From Multifurca ochricompacta (lineage: Eukaryota; Basidiomycota; Agaricomycetes; Russulales; Russulaceae), in the NCBI GenBank assembly GCA_022496185.1, contig WTXG01000209.1, positions 1-64,000 of the forward strand: a stretch of DNA of 64,000 nt. The letters run 5' to 3'. A program made the position numbers and the translations under genes. Shown here piece after piece: positions 42,425-54,299 of the stretch. The notes under the pieces are model-generated. The model worked only from the letters and a program-made list of their open reading frames with translations. It ran no database searches and was not told where the DNA came from. Numbering within the stretch: position 1 is the stretch's first letter; each line of letters starts with the position of its first letter.

Positions 42425-42775
42425 CGGTGCCCTCCACACTCGGCTTCTTCCGGGATCGCCTTGTGTGAAGTGCGTGCCCCAGCCGAATATAATTTTTGGG
42501 CGCACCCATTGGGGGTCGGTCTTGTGACTCTTTGTGATGTTGTACTTACGAGCTCGTTACTGAGGGTTTTCCCCACCACTCTAGAATGTCACTTTTGTCT
42601 TTATGAGTTTCAGATTAGTTACTACTGTCTTCATCCCTCATGTAGATTGTCAAGTATTGTGCACATAGACTACATAAAAGGGGCTGTAGAGTAGCCCCAA
42701 GAATTCATCCTGTTCAAGAAACATCCCTGTCCGTCGCTTCATCGCTCGCGCTACCCCGTTCGACTCTATATTCTC
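42425..42775 (+). mobile_element. Probable solo LTR (family K)
   Basis: TGCCCTCCACACTCGGC at the left; a TATA-like GACTACATAAAAGGGGCTG at about 42,668 followed by GTAGCCCCAAGAATTCATCC, typical of an LTR promoter and start region; possible right end near CTCTATA. A shorter version lies at 30,690-30,870. No internal element region or target duplication identified. Confidence 0.45.
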
Positions 42776-44317
42776 TCTAGCTAGTGGCTATAAAGCCGAT
42801 GCCACATTTTCGATGAGCCAAAATCACGGCCACAAAGCTGCGAACAGGAAGCAAAGTTGAAACTTTCAAATTGATCATTTTGTTCTTTGAGAGTGCCAAA
42901 AGCAGGTGGCACTAAAGCATGCAGAATAACCCGACACTGTACAAACCAAGAACCTATAAAAAGAAAAGAGTGACTCCAATCAGGACCGTGTACTTAATTT
43001 TGAGGCTGAGCATCGCAGAGGAGGCTTGCTCGCGTGCGTGTACATTGTGCGTTGTTGTAAAGTATACCAAAGCTGCTATCGTGGTGAAAAAAAACAATCA
43101 ATCAAACACGCAAAACGCGCGCGCTAAGATACATGATTTGTGTCTGAGTTCTGCTTTTTTTTTCTCTTTCTCTTGTCTTATATATAGTTTTTAGAAAGGT
43201 AAGTGGGAGTGGTAAGCGTGGGACATTAGATTTCATTTTTATTGAGCCTCAGCTCGATGCTGTGCTTTCAAGCGTGTCACTGTCGACAGTGGTATTGGAA
43301 CTGGTTTGCGCTCTATCACCCTGTCATTCGTCGGTAGTGCTCTCTGAAGGGGCTTCCTGGAACTGGAACCAGAGGGTAACACCTCATTTTCATCACCGGC
43401 CATGTCGCTGCCACTCTCCCGCGAATCCCCGCCATGAGCGGGAATCCGCAGCGGGGCGGCCTTGTCGGTGATCTTGAATTGTGGGCCGTTCTGTGAAGAT
43501 GTAATGACGGCTGCCGGTGAGGGTTGTCGTCGTGCTGGCTCGCCAGTGTCCGTGGTAGTGGGGGGTGGACCGTAGACGAACTCGAGGGCAGCAATTTCTG
43601 CTGCACCGGCGTTGGTCACTTCTCCACGGCGCAACGCGTTCATGAACTCGCGCACGCGCGCGTTTTCTTCGCCACTCCCCTCCTCATTTTCGCTGTCACT
43701 ATCACTGCCTACCAGCCGGTCACCTTCGAGCTGGCCCGTGCACACCGCGCGGCGTAGTGTGCCGCTCGAGCTGGGCAGCAAGGAGGACCCGAGTGAGAGA
43801 GAGGTAGACTGAGGAGTAGACGAAACTACTCGCGTGCCGTAGGCTTGAGTGAGTGGGTCGAGGCCCTGCAAGAGTGGCCTCTAGGGGACTTCCTGATTCA
43901 GCGGTAAGCGCCTCCGTTTAGCTTGTATGCCAAGAGGGACAAGAGAAAGAGAAAATGAAGTGTGACACTTGCCTCTTGTTCCCATTTGTCGTCTTCGCCG
44001 GCAAGTTTATGGGTATGTGCAGACATGGAGCAGGCAGCGTCAGCACCGCTGGTATTGCGCTTCTCAAAGTAAGCGAGAGCGATCTCTCGCTGGTGCTGCA
44101 GTGTGTCGATGTCAAATTCATATTCTGACACGTGATCACCTGGAGTCTCGTCCTTTTCCTCGTCCTCATCCTCGTGCTCGCCGTCATCATCACTTCGGGA
44201 GTATTTAGGGCCAGGAGACGCGATCGTATCCGAGTGGATTTCACCCTCACTATCGTATTTTATTGGGACGGGAGAGGAAGGGTTCGATCTGCTCCCTCTT
44301 CTGTCTTTCCCCCTCCT
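42776..44317 (-). CDS. Y7: acidic-protein gene, most complete C-terminus
   Basis: Left edge of Y at 42,880-43,235. On minus, N-part exon about 44,290-43,985 (EYEFDIDTLQHQREIALAYFEKRNT, LAGEDDKWEQE), intron, then an open frame 43,871-43,239: QAYGTRVVSSTPQSTSLS, ENARVREFMNALRRGEVTN, LEFVYGPPPTTTDTGEPARRQPSP, FKITDKAAPL, GSDMAGDENEVLP, NDRVIERKPVPIPLSTVTRLKAQHRAEAQ-stop. A 32-nt deletion near 43,857, just after the intron, breaks the frame between the two parts, so the gene as a whole is probably dead. The plus-strand IML2 half is absent: the module is cut at 44,317 and fused to copia-LTR sequence. No family recognised; a basic C-terminal tail follows a long acidic, Ser-rich disordered stretch. 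Confidence 0.45.
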
Positions 44318-44670
44318 GGTCGATCCCGGGCCGACCTATCCGGTATCAATAATGCTTTGCGCCTTCTCACCCCCACCCCCATATCAGGGCGCCTTGCTTT
44401 AGTTGCTACGTGTATTACTTGGGGTTACTCCTTTATTATGGCGAATGGGCAGTCTCTGAAAGCCACTCTTCCTGCATCCTCCCTGCATGCATGAGACTGC
44501 ATTTCCCTGCGAAAGGGCATGGCCTACATACATCGCTCACTGAACTCGTGCAATAATGCTGACCTTGTCGTCCAAATTATCTCTGTTAATTACTAGCTAC
44601 CTTGGGACAAACCCTACACGCTTTTCAACGGTACCCCCACCCGTGGCTGGATCCGGCGTGGAGATGGTTT
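44318..44670. repeat. Copia-LTR scrap and 3' flank of ZF8
   Basis: GGTCGATCCCGGGCC...CCGGTATCAAT (44,318-44,350) is a shortened copia-related LTR end; the rest is the zinc-finger downstream block. No gene. Confidence 0.5.
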
Positions 44671-45725
44671 TCACTTGAAAATCTGGTCGTACAGCGATTC
44701 GTGTTTCTTCAACACATGCTTTTTGTACGTATAAAGCCTCCCCCCTCGCCACATGAAATCTGGACACACGTCACACTGCTCTTTTGACTTGTGATTGTCT
44801 CTTTTGTGTCGGTTCAGGCCCTGTGGTTGCTTGTAATGGGAACCACATGACGTGCACTGAAATCGTTTCCCAGCAGTTTGGTTCCTCTTTGCGCCTCGAT
44901 TCTGCGGGAGGGCACTTTTCAGGGAGGGCGGCGTGGTACAGACTGGGACCGGTTGGGCAGGTCGCTGGGTGTCGACTGGGAAGTTGTAGTCGAGAGCCTG
45001 TGGTAGTGCTTTCGGGACAGAAAAAAGGTCCGGAAGGAAGCCTCCAGTCTCTAGAGCCATGAGTTGCTGCAAACGTGCGTCTGGGACCGATTGGATTGTT
45101 CGCTGGGTGTCTGCGTCGAAGCAGTAGTCGTTCAGAGCCTGTGATGGTGCTTTCGGGACAAGGAAATGGTCCGGAAGGAAGCCTCCAGTCTCTGGAGCCA
45201 TGAATGGCTGGAAAGGTGCGTCTAGGATCGGTTGGACAGTTCGCTGGGTGTCTACGTCGAAGCAGTAGTCGTTGAGAACCTCTGATGGCGCTTTCGGGAC
45301 AGGGAAACCGTTCGGATGGAACCCTCCAGCCTCTAGAACCGCATCTCCGATAGAGGTCTGATTCTTCTATCAGCGCCAGTAAGTTCCGTACCAACTTGTA
45401 AAAATTTATATTTTGACGTACTTCGTAGCGCTCGAAAAGCTCTGCTGGGTCAGAAATCACAAAACCTCTGAATTCCAACAAGTGATCTCTCCTGCATGGG
45501 TTCTTTGACAGGTATATTATCCTCTGCGGTATATGTGGGTTGGTTGTCTATAGTCCCCTGCAGCAGGTGATTTTATTCGTACGTCCTACTCTCGAATTAG
45601 TAGGAAATTGAACTCACCTGAACAGGGTTCATATTAGAGGTGTCAATAGAAAGCGGGTACCGGAAATATTTACGGGTTTCTGGAGGGGCTATCTGGGGCG
45701 TTAGGGAGTGGTGAAGTATGTTCAT
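44671..45725 (-). pseudogene. ZF8: zinc-finger paralogue with +1 frameshift in exon 2
   Basis: Exon 1 45,725-45,618 (108 nt) and exon 3 45,357-44,671 (229 codons) are open, but exon 2 (45,557-45,422) is 136 nt because one base is added in the RSLLEF region near 45,482. Exon 3 carries three internal repeats and both fingers (CTSCGSHYKQPQGLNRHKRDNH; CDVCPDFMWRGGRLYTYKKHVLKKH). It forms a subgroup with ZF9 (KRFQCTSCGSHYKQPQ). A sequencing or assembly indel is possible given that the rest is clean. Confidence 0.7.
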
Positions 45726-46001
45726 CCTTCTGCGGCAGGAGGGTAGTAGTAGGGACACATTCCAGTATTAGAACTTATAGCTTCTGAGGTTAAATGGGGT
45801 GCCATTGGCGTCTTTATGTTCTCGTTGTGAGTACGGAACAAGCCGTCGGGTTTTTCTGTAATCGAACGATGGTGCGCCCAGACCTACAGTCCTTGGAAAG
45901 TAGCGTAAGAGGCACCCTTAGGTCAGCTGGTAAACCTGGCGCTGATACACGCCATGCTTGACGCGCGTGGCAGATCCGATCAGAGATAACTAAGTTGCCG
46001 G
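45726..46001. repeat. 5' spacer of ZF8 unit, left part
   Basis: Shared upstream block up to TTGCCGG; CCGG at 45,998-46,001 is the left target duplication of the adjacent solo LTR. Confidence 0.5.
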
Positions 46002-46618
46002 TGTGCGGAGCCAATCCGCGGTGAGTGCGAGGCAAAGTTAGTTTTCCCGGAATGGTGAGAGAGGTAAAGAGGAGAGGGAGAGTGCGCAGAAAGAGTCCCA
46101 AGGATAACTAGACTTCGAAGGAGGGTGCGTCGTGCTTTGAACTGATGCGAATCTACTGCTTTGCTGGTTCCGTTTGACCTTGCGCTCGATGTCGTCAAAA
46201 AGTTCTTTAGCACACAAAAGAAAGATAAAGAAAGGGGAGAAATGCCGATTGATTTCTGCTTCTAGTGGCTCACTGGCTGGTCTACTACAAGCATTGTATG
46301 TACCTTTATATACTTGCAGAGAGACCGAGTTATGAAGCAGAAAGAGGGTGAATTAGGGTTGAAAGAAGATAAGGTGAGATGATGCCAGGCAATAAAGGCG
46401 GAGATGATGTAGACGGGGAGGTAGAAACCTGGCAATTAAGACGGGGAGGTAGTGAAACTGTGTAAGGAATGGACGGGCATGCGGCCCGGAATGCAAATGT
46501 ACTGATAAAAGATAATATACGGAACTAGATCATAAGTGCTCTAATTCAGGGTTTGTAATGAAAGAGGGGAGAGGCGATAGATGGAGGTTTCATGCTCAAC
46601 GCCCGAGCCATCCTTACA
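46002..46618 (-). mobile_element. Solo LTR (family H), 617 bp with 4-bp TSD
   Basis: Bounded by TGTGCGGAGCC and CATCCTTACA, flanked by CCGG at 45,998-46,001 and 46,619-46,622. The minus strand has a TATA box (AAGTATATAAAGGTACATAC, about 46,295-46,314) placing the promoter in that orientation. No internal sequence remains, so it arose by recombination between the two LTRs of a former element. Confidence 0.8.
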
Positions 46619-46622
46619 CCGG

Positions 46623-47042
46623 TAAAAGTGCCAATCATGCACTCTTTATAGATTTAAAGCCCTTTTCTGTGTTCTTCACTTCAGTTTTGACCATTCATTA
46701 TGTCGTGTCTAACTACTAGTACAGCTGCGCTCAACAGTGCGTCCAACTACTGATGCTGTCCCAAAATGTTTTAAAAGGATTGATGACTTGTCCTCGAGTC
46801 CGGAAAGTGTGTGTTAATTAAGGAGATAAAGCCAAAGCCAAACCCCCTGCATGCTAAAGAAAATAGACGTGCCTGAGCGTCATCAAGGGCTTTAGGAGAA
46901 TAGACACCACGAAGGAACCTTAAAGACTTAATCAATATATCCGCAAATGGAAATCTCGATTTCATCTCAGCGGCACACCAATCAGATATCCTTCTTGGTA
47001 CCGTAGGGGGTGGCATTCGGCATCCCCTCTATGGCTGATTTC
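46623..47042. repeat. 5' spacer of ZF8 unit, right part
   Basis: Resumes GGTAAAAGTGCC after the LTR, with CAGTTTTGACCATTCATTATGTCG, GTCCTCGAGTCCGG and CAAATGGAAATCTCG, ending in ATTTC (47,038-47,042), the left copia target duplication. No gene. Confidence 0.5.
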
Positions 47043-47342
47043 TGTTGGAAGTGCAGCCATAGCACGCAATCAATTGATATCGGAGATGGCGGCCCGAGTC
47101 CGATCACTACCGTATCAACGCAACGAGCACGCGGGTCGTGCAATTTTCCTTTATCATAAAGACTCAGTAGCGTAGTTAGAAACCTCAGTCTTTCTATTCC
47201 AAAGACTGAGGTCAGTACTCTCTGTGTTACAGCTACATTATTACTTTACTGATTCATTGTGTAGCTACGCATTAATAGGTATTAACAAATCATACAGTCT
47301 TTCTATTCCAAAGACTGAGCTACGCATTAATAGCTCGCTACA
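47043..47342 (+). repeat. Copia 5' LTR
   Basis: 300 bp, TG...CA. Contains two hairpins with the same core: CTCAGTCTTTCTATTCCAAAG (47,188-47,213 region, arms CCTCAGTCTTT/AAAGACTGAGG) and AGTCTTTCTATTCCAAAGACT (about 47,297-47,318). The smaller solo remnants in the window descend from this or a related LTR. Confidence 0.95.
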
Positions 47343-47412
47343 GATTATGAGACCTGAGTTGCTCTAAATCAAATCAGAACACACCAGACAGAAAACCACC
47401 ACACTCTAAGCA

Positions 47413-47664
47413 ATGAGTTCCCCGACCAGCGCAGCGGCACCCAAAGTAGCAGCAGCAGCATCTGCGGCAAACTCAAAAGGAGCACGTCAATATGACATAC
47501 CTCACTTGGAAGACGATGGTGGAAACTTCACATTCTGGAAGTACAGAGTTCAGATGGTCCCGAAACTGCGAAGATTGTGGTCTGTGGTTGATGGATCAGA
47601 GCCTCAGCCAGATGCCACAGCACCTCCTGAAGAACAGGAGGAATGGGCACTCAAAGATAGCGAA
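47413..47664 (+). pseudogene. Copia gag-pol, 5' portion (split by gypsy insertion)
   Basis: ATG at 47,413 starts an alanine-rich leader followed by the copia gag N-terminal region (GNFTFWKYRVQMVPKLRRLWSVVDG, then EEWALKDSE). The frame is cut after 84 codons at the gypsy LTR; the downstream part resumes at 55,042 with AQAQISLTL. The insertion site GCGAA (47,660-47,664) is duplicated at 55,037-55,041. Confidence 0.9.
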
Positions 47665-48401
47665 TGTCCTGGATGCGCATTTTTGCCATCCCGGACCGAT
47701 TGAAAACCATCCTGAGGGCATCACGCGATTGCGTGTCTTGTAGAGTCGACCTTCTTTAACTTAGATAAGATAAGGAGGAGTTCGGACCGATCTGACCCGG
47801 TCCACGCGATGCGAAGTAGTCGCTGCCCTATGCAGCAATGGACACTGATAGATACACGCGGCCTTTGTTTGAGTAATACAATTTGATGATTTGATTATAG
47901 AGTGATCTAAAGTAGTCTAGTATGTATTTTAGATAATGCCAGACCGGCGGAAAGGATCGCGCGTTGGTAAATAAGATGTGTCAGGGCACTCAGGAGAGCG
48001 GGCCACTGATAACTAATTAGATTTACATCGCACGCTCAATCGGTTTTGGTATTTCATAGAGTAGTACTAGGACATATTTAAAGACACCCTGTAGCACGCT
48101 GCAGACCCCATCTTGTCCTCTTGGGGCTGTAGGTGCGCTTTATCACTTTATCTTTGTATTTACTTAGGCCCAACTAATCTTGTCCTCTTGGGGCTGTAGG
48201 CTCTTAGCAAAGTTCAATATAGGTCTATTCTTGCTGCATAAGCAAGGCAGAGTCCTCTGACTGCTTCAAGCCTTACGCGTGCATTAATCTCCGCGTTCTG
48301 GGCAGCTTCCGACTAGGATTTTATCACCTCTGAGTTTTACTACGACATTTACATCTTATCTAATCTAACATTGCAAGCGCGGGATAGAAGCACCCGTTAC
48401 A
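47665..48401 (+). repeat. Gypsy 5' LTR
   Basis: 737 bp. Internal direct repeat TCTTGTCCTCTTGGGGCTGTAGG-type unit occurs twice (about 48,112-48,133 and 48,178-48,200). No clear TATA box found; transcription signals not resolved. Confidence 0.96.
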
Positions 48402-49310
48402 TTAGGACAAGATCCTCAATTTCGCGTTCTCCCTCACGACAGGGCCAACGCGCTCACTAACAGCCAGACAGTCTTAGAGTAGTGACCCCCTGGGTGGTGC
48501 CGGTGAGGTGCTTACTGTGTCAAGCCAATAATTCATAGCCTGCGTGGTGATCTCTGAAGCCCGAGTAGCGGTGACAGAGGTTGCTTGGTCATTAAGGGGT
48601 GTTATCATGGGATCGCGTGCATCCTGATCACTGGTGCGGGATCTTCTACCAAGGAGTGTAAAACCCGGTCAGACAAAGGGGGCCCCGCGAGAGCGGTGAC
48701 AGGCACAGGGAGGAGGCCGAACTGAACCATTTTAGGAAGCTCTTGGGCTCGTGTCCCCTGAGTGAAGAGGCAGGCAACAGGTCGAGAAGACTGAGCCAGA
48801 CAGCCTTGGGCAACGCTACTTTTCTCATTTCATTTTCTTGGTACGATCGTCATCGCCGCTGCATCGGGTCCGGATCTTTGAATCCGAGATCTATTGGCCA
48901 GCTTGATCGATCTACCCTTTCCTCCTGTGCTTAGCGTTGCGCGGCACTTGTATCTTTGCTGTTAGTCCCCCAGATTTTTCGGACTGGCTTCTAGGAGAGA
49001 CGTCCACCCCCACACACACTACCGACCGTATTCGGTTTCACGCTCACGCGCGCGATCACGCATTGCTTCAGCTTCTCGAGCATCCTCACGCTCTCCCTCT
49101 CCCATTTCTATTCACTCTCCTGAGACTCAACGTAGAGGTAGACAGACAACTAGACAGTTAGATCGACAACCTAGGACAGCTACAGTCAGTGGACTTGTAC
49201 TTGCACCCGCAAACGAGCCACTTCCTAGTCAGACTACTCCTGAATCGACTACTCCTGTCCCAGAAAGTTCTAGTATTTCCGCCCCTACTCCACAAATTCA
49301 AAGTCCAGAA
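48402..49310 (+). other. Gypsy leader region
   Basis: Between the LTR and gag. Contains no ATG in the gag frame, although that frame is open from about 48,990 with Ser/Arg/Pro-rich content; the presumptive primer-binding site would begin at 48,402 (TTAGGACAAGATCC). No gene annotated. Confidence 0.6.
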
Positions 49311-50483
49311 ATGTCCGCACCCACCGCATCCACTTCCGCCTCTACCCTCTCCCGCGACGATGTTAACCGAGCGCTCCACGACATGGCGGTCACTGTTAGG
49401 GATTTGGCCAGAGATGTGCAAACGCTGACGCAGCACCAGGCACAAGCTTCGGCATCTCCACCTCAGCACACCCTTGCTACTGGGAAGGATTCTACAGTAG
49501 CGCGCCCTGCGTCTTGGGATGGCAAGGGGACCTCAGCGGACGCGCGCCATTTTCTGGCGGCTTACCACAATTGGGCTTGTGCACAGAAGAACAGTCTTAA
49601 TGATTACAACGTGCAAACCCAGAAGTGGATTAGGAGAGATTCCGATTGGATCTTATCTGTCCTTAATCTTCTAGCCGGAGACGCCCGGACTTGGGCTCTG
49701 CCGCATTTGGAAGAATTGAAGGCCGGGAGGATCCCCTTTAACCAAAGATGGGATAATTTTGAAAAGACATTCACAGAGCGATTCATTCCTTACGATATAG
49801 GGGAGGCTGCGCAAGAAGCGTTGAAGAAACTTAGACAGGGCAAGAATTCGGTTGCTGAGTACAAGGCTCGCTTTGATGAGCACTCAGCTCAAACTGGCTG
49901 GTCTGCGACCGATCTGAAGACTCGATTCTATGACGGGTTGACAGATAAGATCAAGGACATCTTGGCCCTCATGCCGACTACTCCTGCGACGCTAGAAGAG
50001 CTCGTCACCGCCGCAAATAAAATCGACGTGCGACAGAGACAACGCGATGCAGAGAAAAGAGGGGTGATTACCACACAAACCCAAACTCAGACTACGCGCG
50101 ATCCCAATGCTATGGAGGTCGACGCTTCGAAGACTCAGTCAGGGGCTGGTACTAAGACGCTGCGCCAGTACATGCTGACTGATCTCAAAGGTAAATGCAA
50201 GGGTTGTGGGACCACCGCTCACGAGTATAAGCAGGGAAATCACGAGCGCGAGATTTGCAATTATTGTGGGAAGACAGGACACCGAGCTAATGTTTGTTAT
50301 GATAAGTGGTCGGGTAAACCCAAAAAAGCAAAAGTTGCTGCCAGCACAGAAGCGGCGGCAAGTTCAAGTATGAGTGTCTCGGCGCCGTCAGACACCTCAG
50401 CCATTCAAAAGGAGAAAGCTGATTTGAAGGCGCAGGTAGAATCACTACGGAAAGAAATGGAGGCGTTGAAAGCGTCTTTTTAG
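49311..50483 (+). CDS. Gypsy Gag
   Basis: 390 residues, the particle-forming protein. Capsid-type region with WDGKGTSADARHFLAAYHNWA, DWILSVLNLLAGDARTWA, FEKTFTERFIPYD, ALKKLRQGKNSVAEYKARFDEHSAQTGW and TRFYDGLTDKIKD (retrotransposon gag domain), then two cysteine clusters: CKGCGTTAHEYKQGNHE and a canonical CCHC knuckle CNYCGKTGHRANVC. A C-terminal coiled coil (KEKADLKAQVESLRKEMEAL) ends at the stop. Fully open, in contrast to pol. Confidence 0.93.
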   Translation: MSAPTASTSASTLSRDDVNRALHDMAVTVRDLARDVQTLTQHQAQASASPPQHTLATGKDSTVARPASWDGKGTSADARHFLAAYHNWACAQKNSLNDYNVQTQKWIRRDSDWILSVLNLLAGDARTWALPHLEELKAGRIPFNQRWDNFEKTFTERFIPYDIGEAAQEALKKLRQGKNSVAEYKARFDEHSAQTGWSATDLKTRFYDGLTDKIKDILALMPTTPATLEELVTAANKIDVRQRQRDAEKRGVITTQTQTQTTRDPNAMEVDASKTQSGAGTKTLRQYMLTDLKGKCKGCGTTAHEYKQGNHEREICNYCGKTGHRANVCYDKWSGKPKKAKVAASTEAAASSSMSVSAPSDTSAIQKEKADLKAQVESLRKEMEALKASF

Positions 50484-50530
50484 AAACTGTCTCAGTTCCA
50501 GCTGCGACTGAGGCAGCATGTGTAAATAGT

Positions 50531-53500
50531 GTGTTTATTGATTCTGATTCCAATGTATTTACGAGCGTTCAAGAAGTTACTGATACAACTGTCTGTGAAA
50601 CGGCCTCTGTAGATAGTGTAAATAGTTGTGTAATCGCGTCAGATTCGGTCTCGCAGAAAATTAAAAACGTTTTCATTGATGAGGCTGATTACTTAGATAA
50701 GATAACTGCATGTATTTTACCTGAGACGAAGCACGATACTCAGCATTTTCATATTTACGTTACATTGCGAGGAAGAAACCACCTATACACGACAGCAGCT
50801 ATGGTAGATTCAGGGGCTACTGCACTGTTCCTGGACGAGAAATTCGCTCAGCACCGGAAGATGCTTCAAATCCCACTCGATCACCCCATAAAAATTCATA
50901 ATATTGATGGGACGCATAATCGAGCAGGGGATATCACGCATTATGTATCGCTAGCGATTATAATAGGCCAACGGGAGGAGAGCCACCGTTTCCTGGTCAC
51001 AGACTTAGGACCAGAGAAAATTATATTGGGGCTTCCTTGGCTGCGACGTAACAACCCAAGCATCGACTGGAGCAAGGGTGAACTGATGATCGACTCCGAG
51101 AGCGGGATCGCTGAGGAGATCGGATCTGTCGAACGCATATCGGCTAGCCGTATGGAGCGCCGATCACTGTGTCGAACCGGAGTCCTGGAGACGCTGTCCG
51201 ATCAAGTCTGGTGTCTAGCCGGCTATACATATTCACAGCAAATAGCCGAGCGTGAGAACCTGAAAAGGGGCAGTAGATCTTTTGAGGAGATGGTACCCTC
51301 GCAGTACCGGGACTTCGCGAAAGTTTTCTCTGAGGAGGAATCACAGAGACTCCCTCAGCATCAACCATGGGATCATGAAATAGATTTAGAACCAGGCGCT
51401 AAGACGCACTGGAAGACTAAGATCTACCCCATGGCACCGAACGAGCAAGCGGAGCTAGACAAATTTATTGACGAACACTTACGAAAGGGATACATTGTAC
51501 CATCTAAGTCACCGATGGCCGTCCCCGTGTTCTTCCTGAAAAAGAAGGACGGGAAATTAAGACTTATACAGGATTACCGCCCTCTTAACAAAATTACAAT
51601 TAAAAACCGTTATCCGCTACCGCTTGCTGCGGACATCATTAACCGGTTGAAAGATGCTAGGATCTTCACCAAATTCGATGTCAGATGGGGATATCACAAC
51701 GTCAGAATTAAGGAAGGGGACGAATACAAGGCGGCCTTTGCTACTAACTGCGGTTATACGAACCGCGCGTTATGTACTTTGGCCTGACCAACAGTCCTGC
51801 CACCTTCCAGGCGTTGATGAACTCAGTCTTCGCTGACATGATTGCGAGAGGAGAGGTCGCAGTATACATGGATGATATACTGATATTTTCATCTAACTTG
51901 GAGAAACATCGGAAAGACGTGCGTAAAGTACTTAGCCGTCTCCAAGAGTATGACCTTTTCCTCAAGCCTGAGAAATGCGAATTTGAGAGAGATCAAATGG
52001 AGTATCTCGGGATGATTATCCGTCCCGGAGAGGTCAGGATGGACCCTGCCAAGGTCCAAGCGGTCAGAGAGTGGCCGATCCCACAGAATTTGAAGGACGT
52101 TCGCGCCTTCGTGGGATTCGCTAACTTCTATCGACGCTTCATTAAGGACTTTGCTGGTATAGCACTCCCTTACATGACCTGACTAAGAAAAATATCCCAT
52201 GGCAATGGGGCGATGCGGAGATGAATGCGTTCGCAGCGCTGAAGGCACGCTTCATAGAGAAGCCAATATTAGCAGTCTATGATAGCGAGAGGCCAACGCG
52301 CTTGGAGACAGACGCTTCCGGATTCGCTACCGGTGGAATACTGTCGCAGAAACACGACGACGAGCTATGGCACCCAGTCGCATTCCGATCCGAAGCAATG
52401 TCGGACGCGGAACGTAATTATGAGATTTACGACCGGGAAATGCTCGCATTGATCCGAGCACTGGAGGATTGGCGACACTTCCTTGAAGGACTGTCTACCT
52501 TTGAGGTTGTAACTGATCACAAGAACATGGAATGGTGGGCTAGCATGCGCGACTTAACACGACGTCAAGCGCGCTGGGCCCTGTACCTCAGTAGATTCAA
52601 CTTTGTGATTAGATACAAGAAGGGATCAGCAATGCAAGCTGATGCTCTTAGCCGATTCCCTACGGATCGCGTGTATGACAGTGAGGACAACCGTCAGGTA
52701 CAAGTCCTCAAGCCGGAACAGTTTCTCCGGGCCGCACGTACCCATTACAAGCCAGAGAGCTCTCCTCTCACAGATCGCATCAGAGCAGCAGGCGCACGCG
52801 AAGCGGAAGTCATAGAGGGGTTGAAATCCCTATCCAGATCCGCTCCGCGCGCTCTTACTGATGGCGTTTCTCACTGGGAGGAGGAAGACGGTCTCGTTTA
52901 TTACAAGGGAAAACTTTATGTACCCAATGTACCGGATCTCAGAAAAGATATTATTAAACAGTGTCATGATTCGGTTACTGCAGGACATCCCGGTAAAAAT
53001 GGGACTATAGAACTTGTCAGCCGTTATTATTGGTGGCCGCGTATGTCCACATACATCGCCAAGTACGTAGAGGGCTGCGATCGCTGTCAACGCTACAGGA
53101 TCGACCAGCACCCTACGGCGCCTATACAGCCGCACGAAGTACCGGAGGGACCCTGGCAGATCATTGGCGTTGATCTGATCACTGGGCTTCCTTCTTCACA
53201 AGGGAAAGACGCAATTTAACGATAGTGGACCACTATACGAAACAGGTCCACTTCTTCCCTGTGACCAGCGGCATCACGGCAGATGGTGTAGGGCAGATCT
53301 ACTATAACGAGATCTTCCCGCTGCATGGGATCCCTAAGTCTATCGTCAGCGACAGGGGACCACAGTTTGCAGCACGGACAATGCGGGCCGCTTTAAAGCG
53401 CCTGGGAATAGATAGTAGTTTGACCACAGCGTATCATCCTCAAGCTAACGGACAGGCAGAACGCAAAAACCAAGAGATAGAACAGTATTTGCGTATGTTC

Positions 53501-54287
53501 GTAGATAAGCGTCAGGATGATTGGATCGAACTATTACCCACTGCGGAATTCGTGTTGAACGCGAGATTGACATCCGCGACCGGCCACACACCCTTTGAAC
53601 TACTCTACGGGTACACGCCGGACTTCACGATTCCAGCTGGGCGCCCTACAGGCATTCCCAGTTTAGACAAGCGACTTCAACAGCTCCGTCTTGCCAGGAC
53701 AGATGCTGAGGCAGCGCTGCGACTCAGCAAAGAACGCATGATCGCCGGGCCGGGTTACCGCCAATCTTATCGCTTCAGCACAGGCGATATGGTATGGCTC
53801 CAAGCCAAGAACATTAAGATACACCAACCTTCTCAGAAATTAGGGCCAAAACAGATGGGTCCTTTAAGATTATCGAGAAGATTGGCGATCTTGATTATCG
53901 ATTGGAACTCCCGGCAGCGCTGAGAATCCACAATGTTTTCATGTGGATCGCCTTAGTCCCTACAAAGGCAACGACGTTAATGGACTTATGCCGCCACCGC
54001 CTGACCCTGTACTGGTCGAGGGCGAGGAAAAGTATGAGGTTGACCATATTCGCGATGCGAAACTGTTCGGTCGAACACTCAAATTCCTTGTGCGGTGGAA
54101 AGGATACGGTGAAGGGGAGGACTCATGGGAGCTGGCCAGAAACTTCAAGCTCGCTCAGGAGGCTGTCAGAGACTTTTACGCTCGACACCCTGGTGCGCCA
54201 CGAAAGATAGCCACGCTCGCCTTCACGTCCGCTCCATGGCAATCGCCACTTTATTTCACTGAGGCTTGCGAGGACGCAACGCCCTGA
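50531..54287 (+). pseudogene. Gypsy Pol: protease, RT, RNase H, integrase, chromodomain, with five frame breaks
   Basis: Protease DSGA (AMVDSGATALFLD, about 50,800). RT with KKKDGKLRLIQDYRPLN, KFDVRWGYHNVRIK and YMDD (51,864-51,875). RNase H begins LETDASGFATGG (52,300). Integrase zinc site (HDSVTAGH...CDRCQRYR, 52,970-53,095), catalytic residues in GVDLITGLP, VSDRGPQF and GQAERKNQE. Chromodomain EKYEVDHIRDAKLFGRTLKFLVRWKGYGEGEDSWE near 54,027-54,135 probably targets heterochromatin. Frame changes near 51,765, 52,172, 53,215, 53,866 and 53,938 each look like loss of one T. Otherwise no in-frame stop and all catalytic residues are present. Confidence 0.9.
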
Positions 54288-54299
54288 GAAGGGGGGTAC

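Noticed and set aside
49311..50483. Programmed frameshift between gypsy gag and pol
   Set aside because: Gag ends in a plain TAG and pol opens 48 nt later; no slippery site is evident, and the mechanism cannot be judged from sequence alone.
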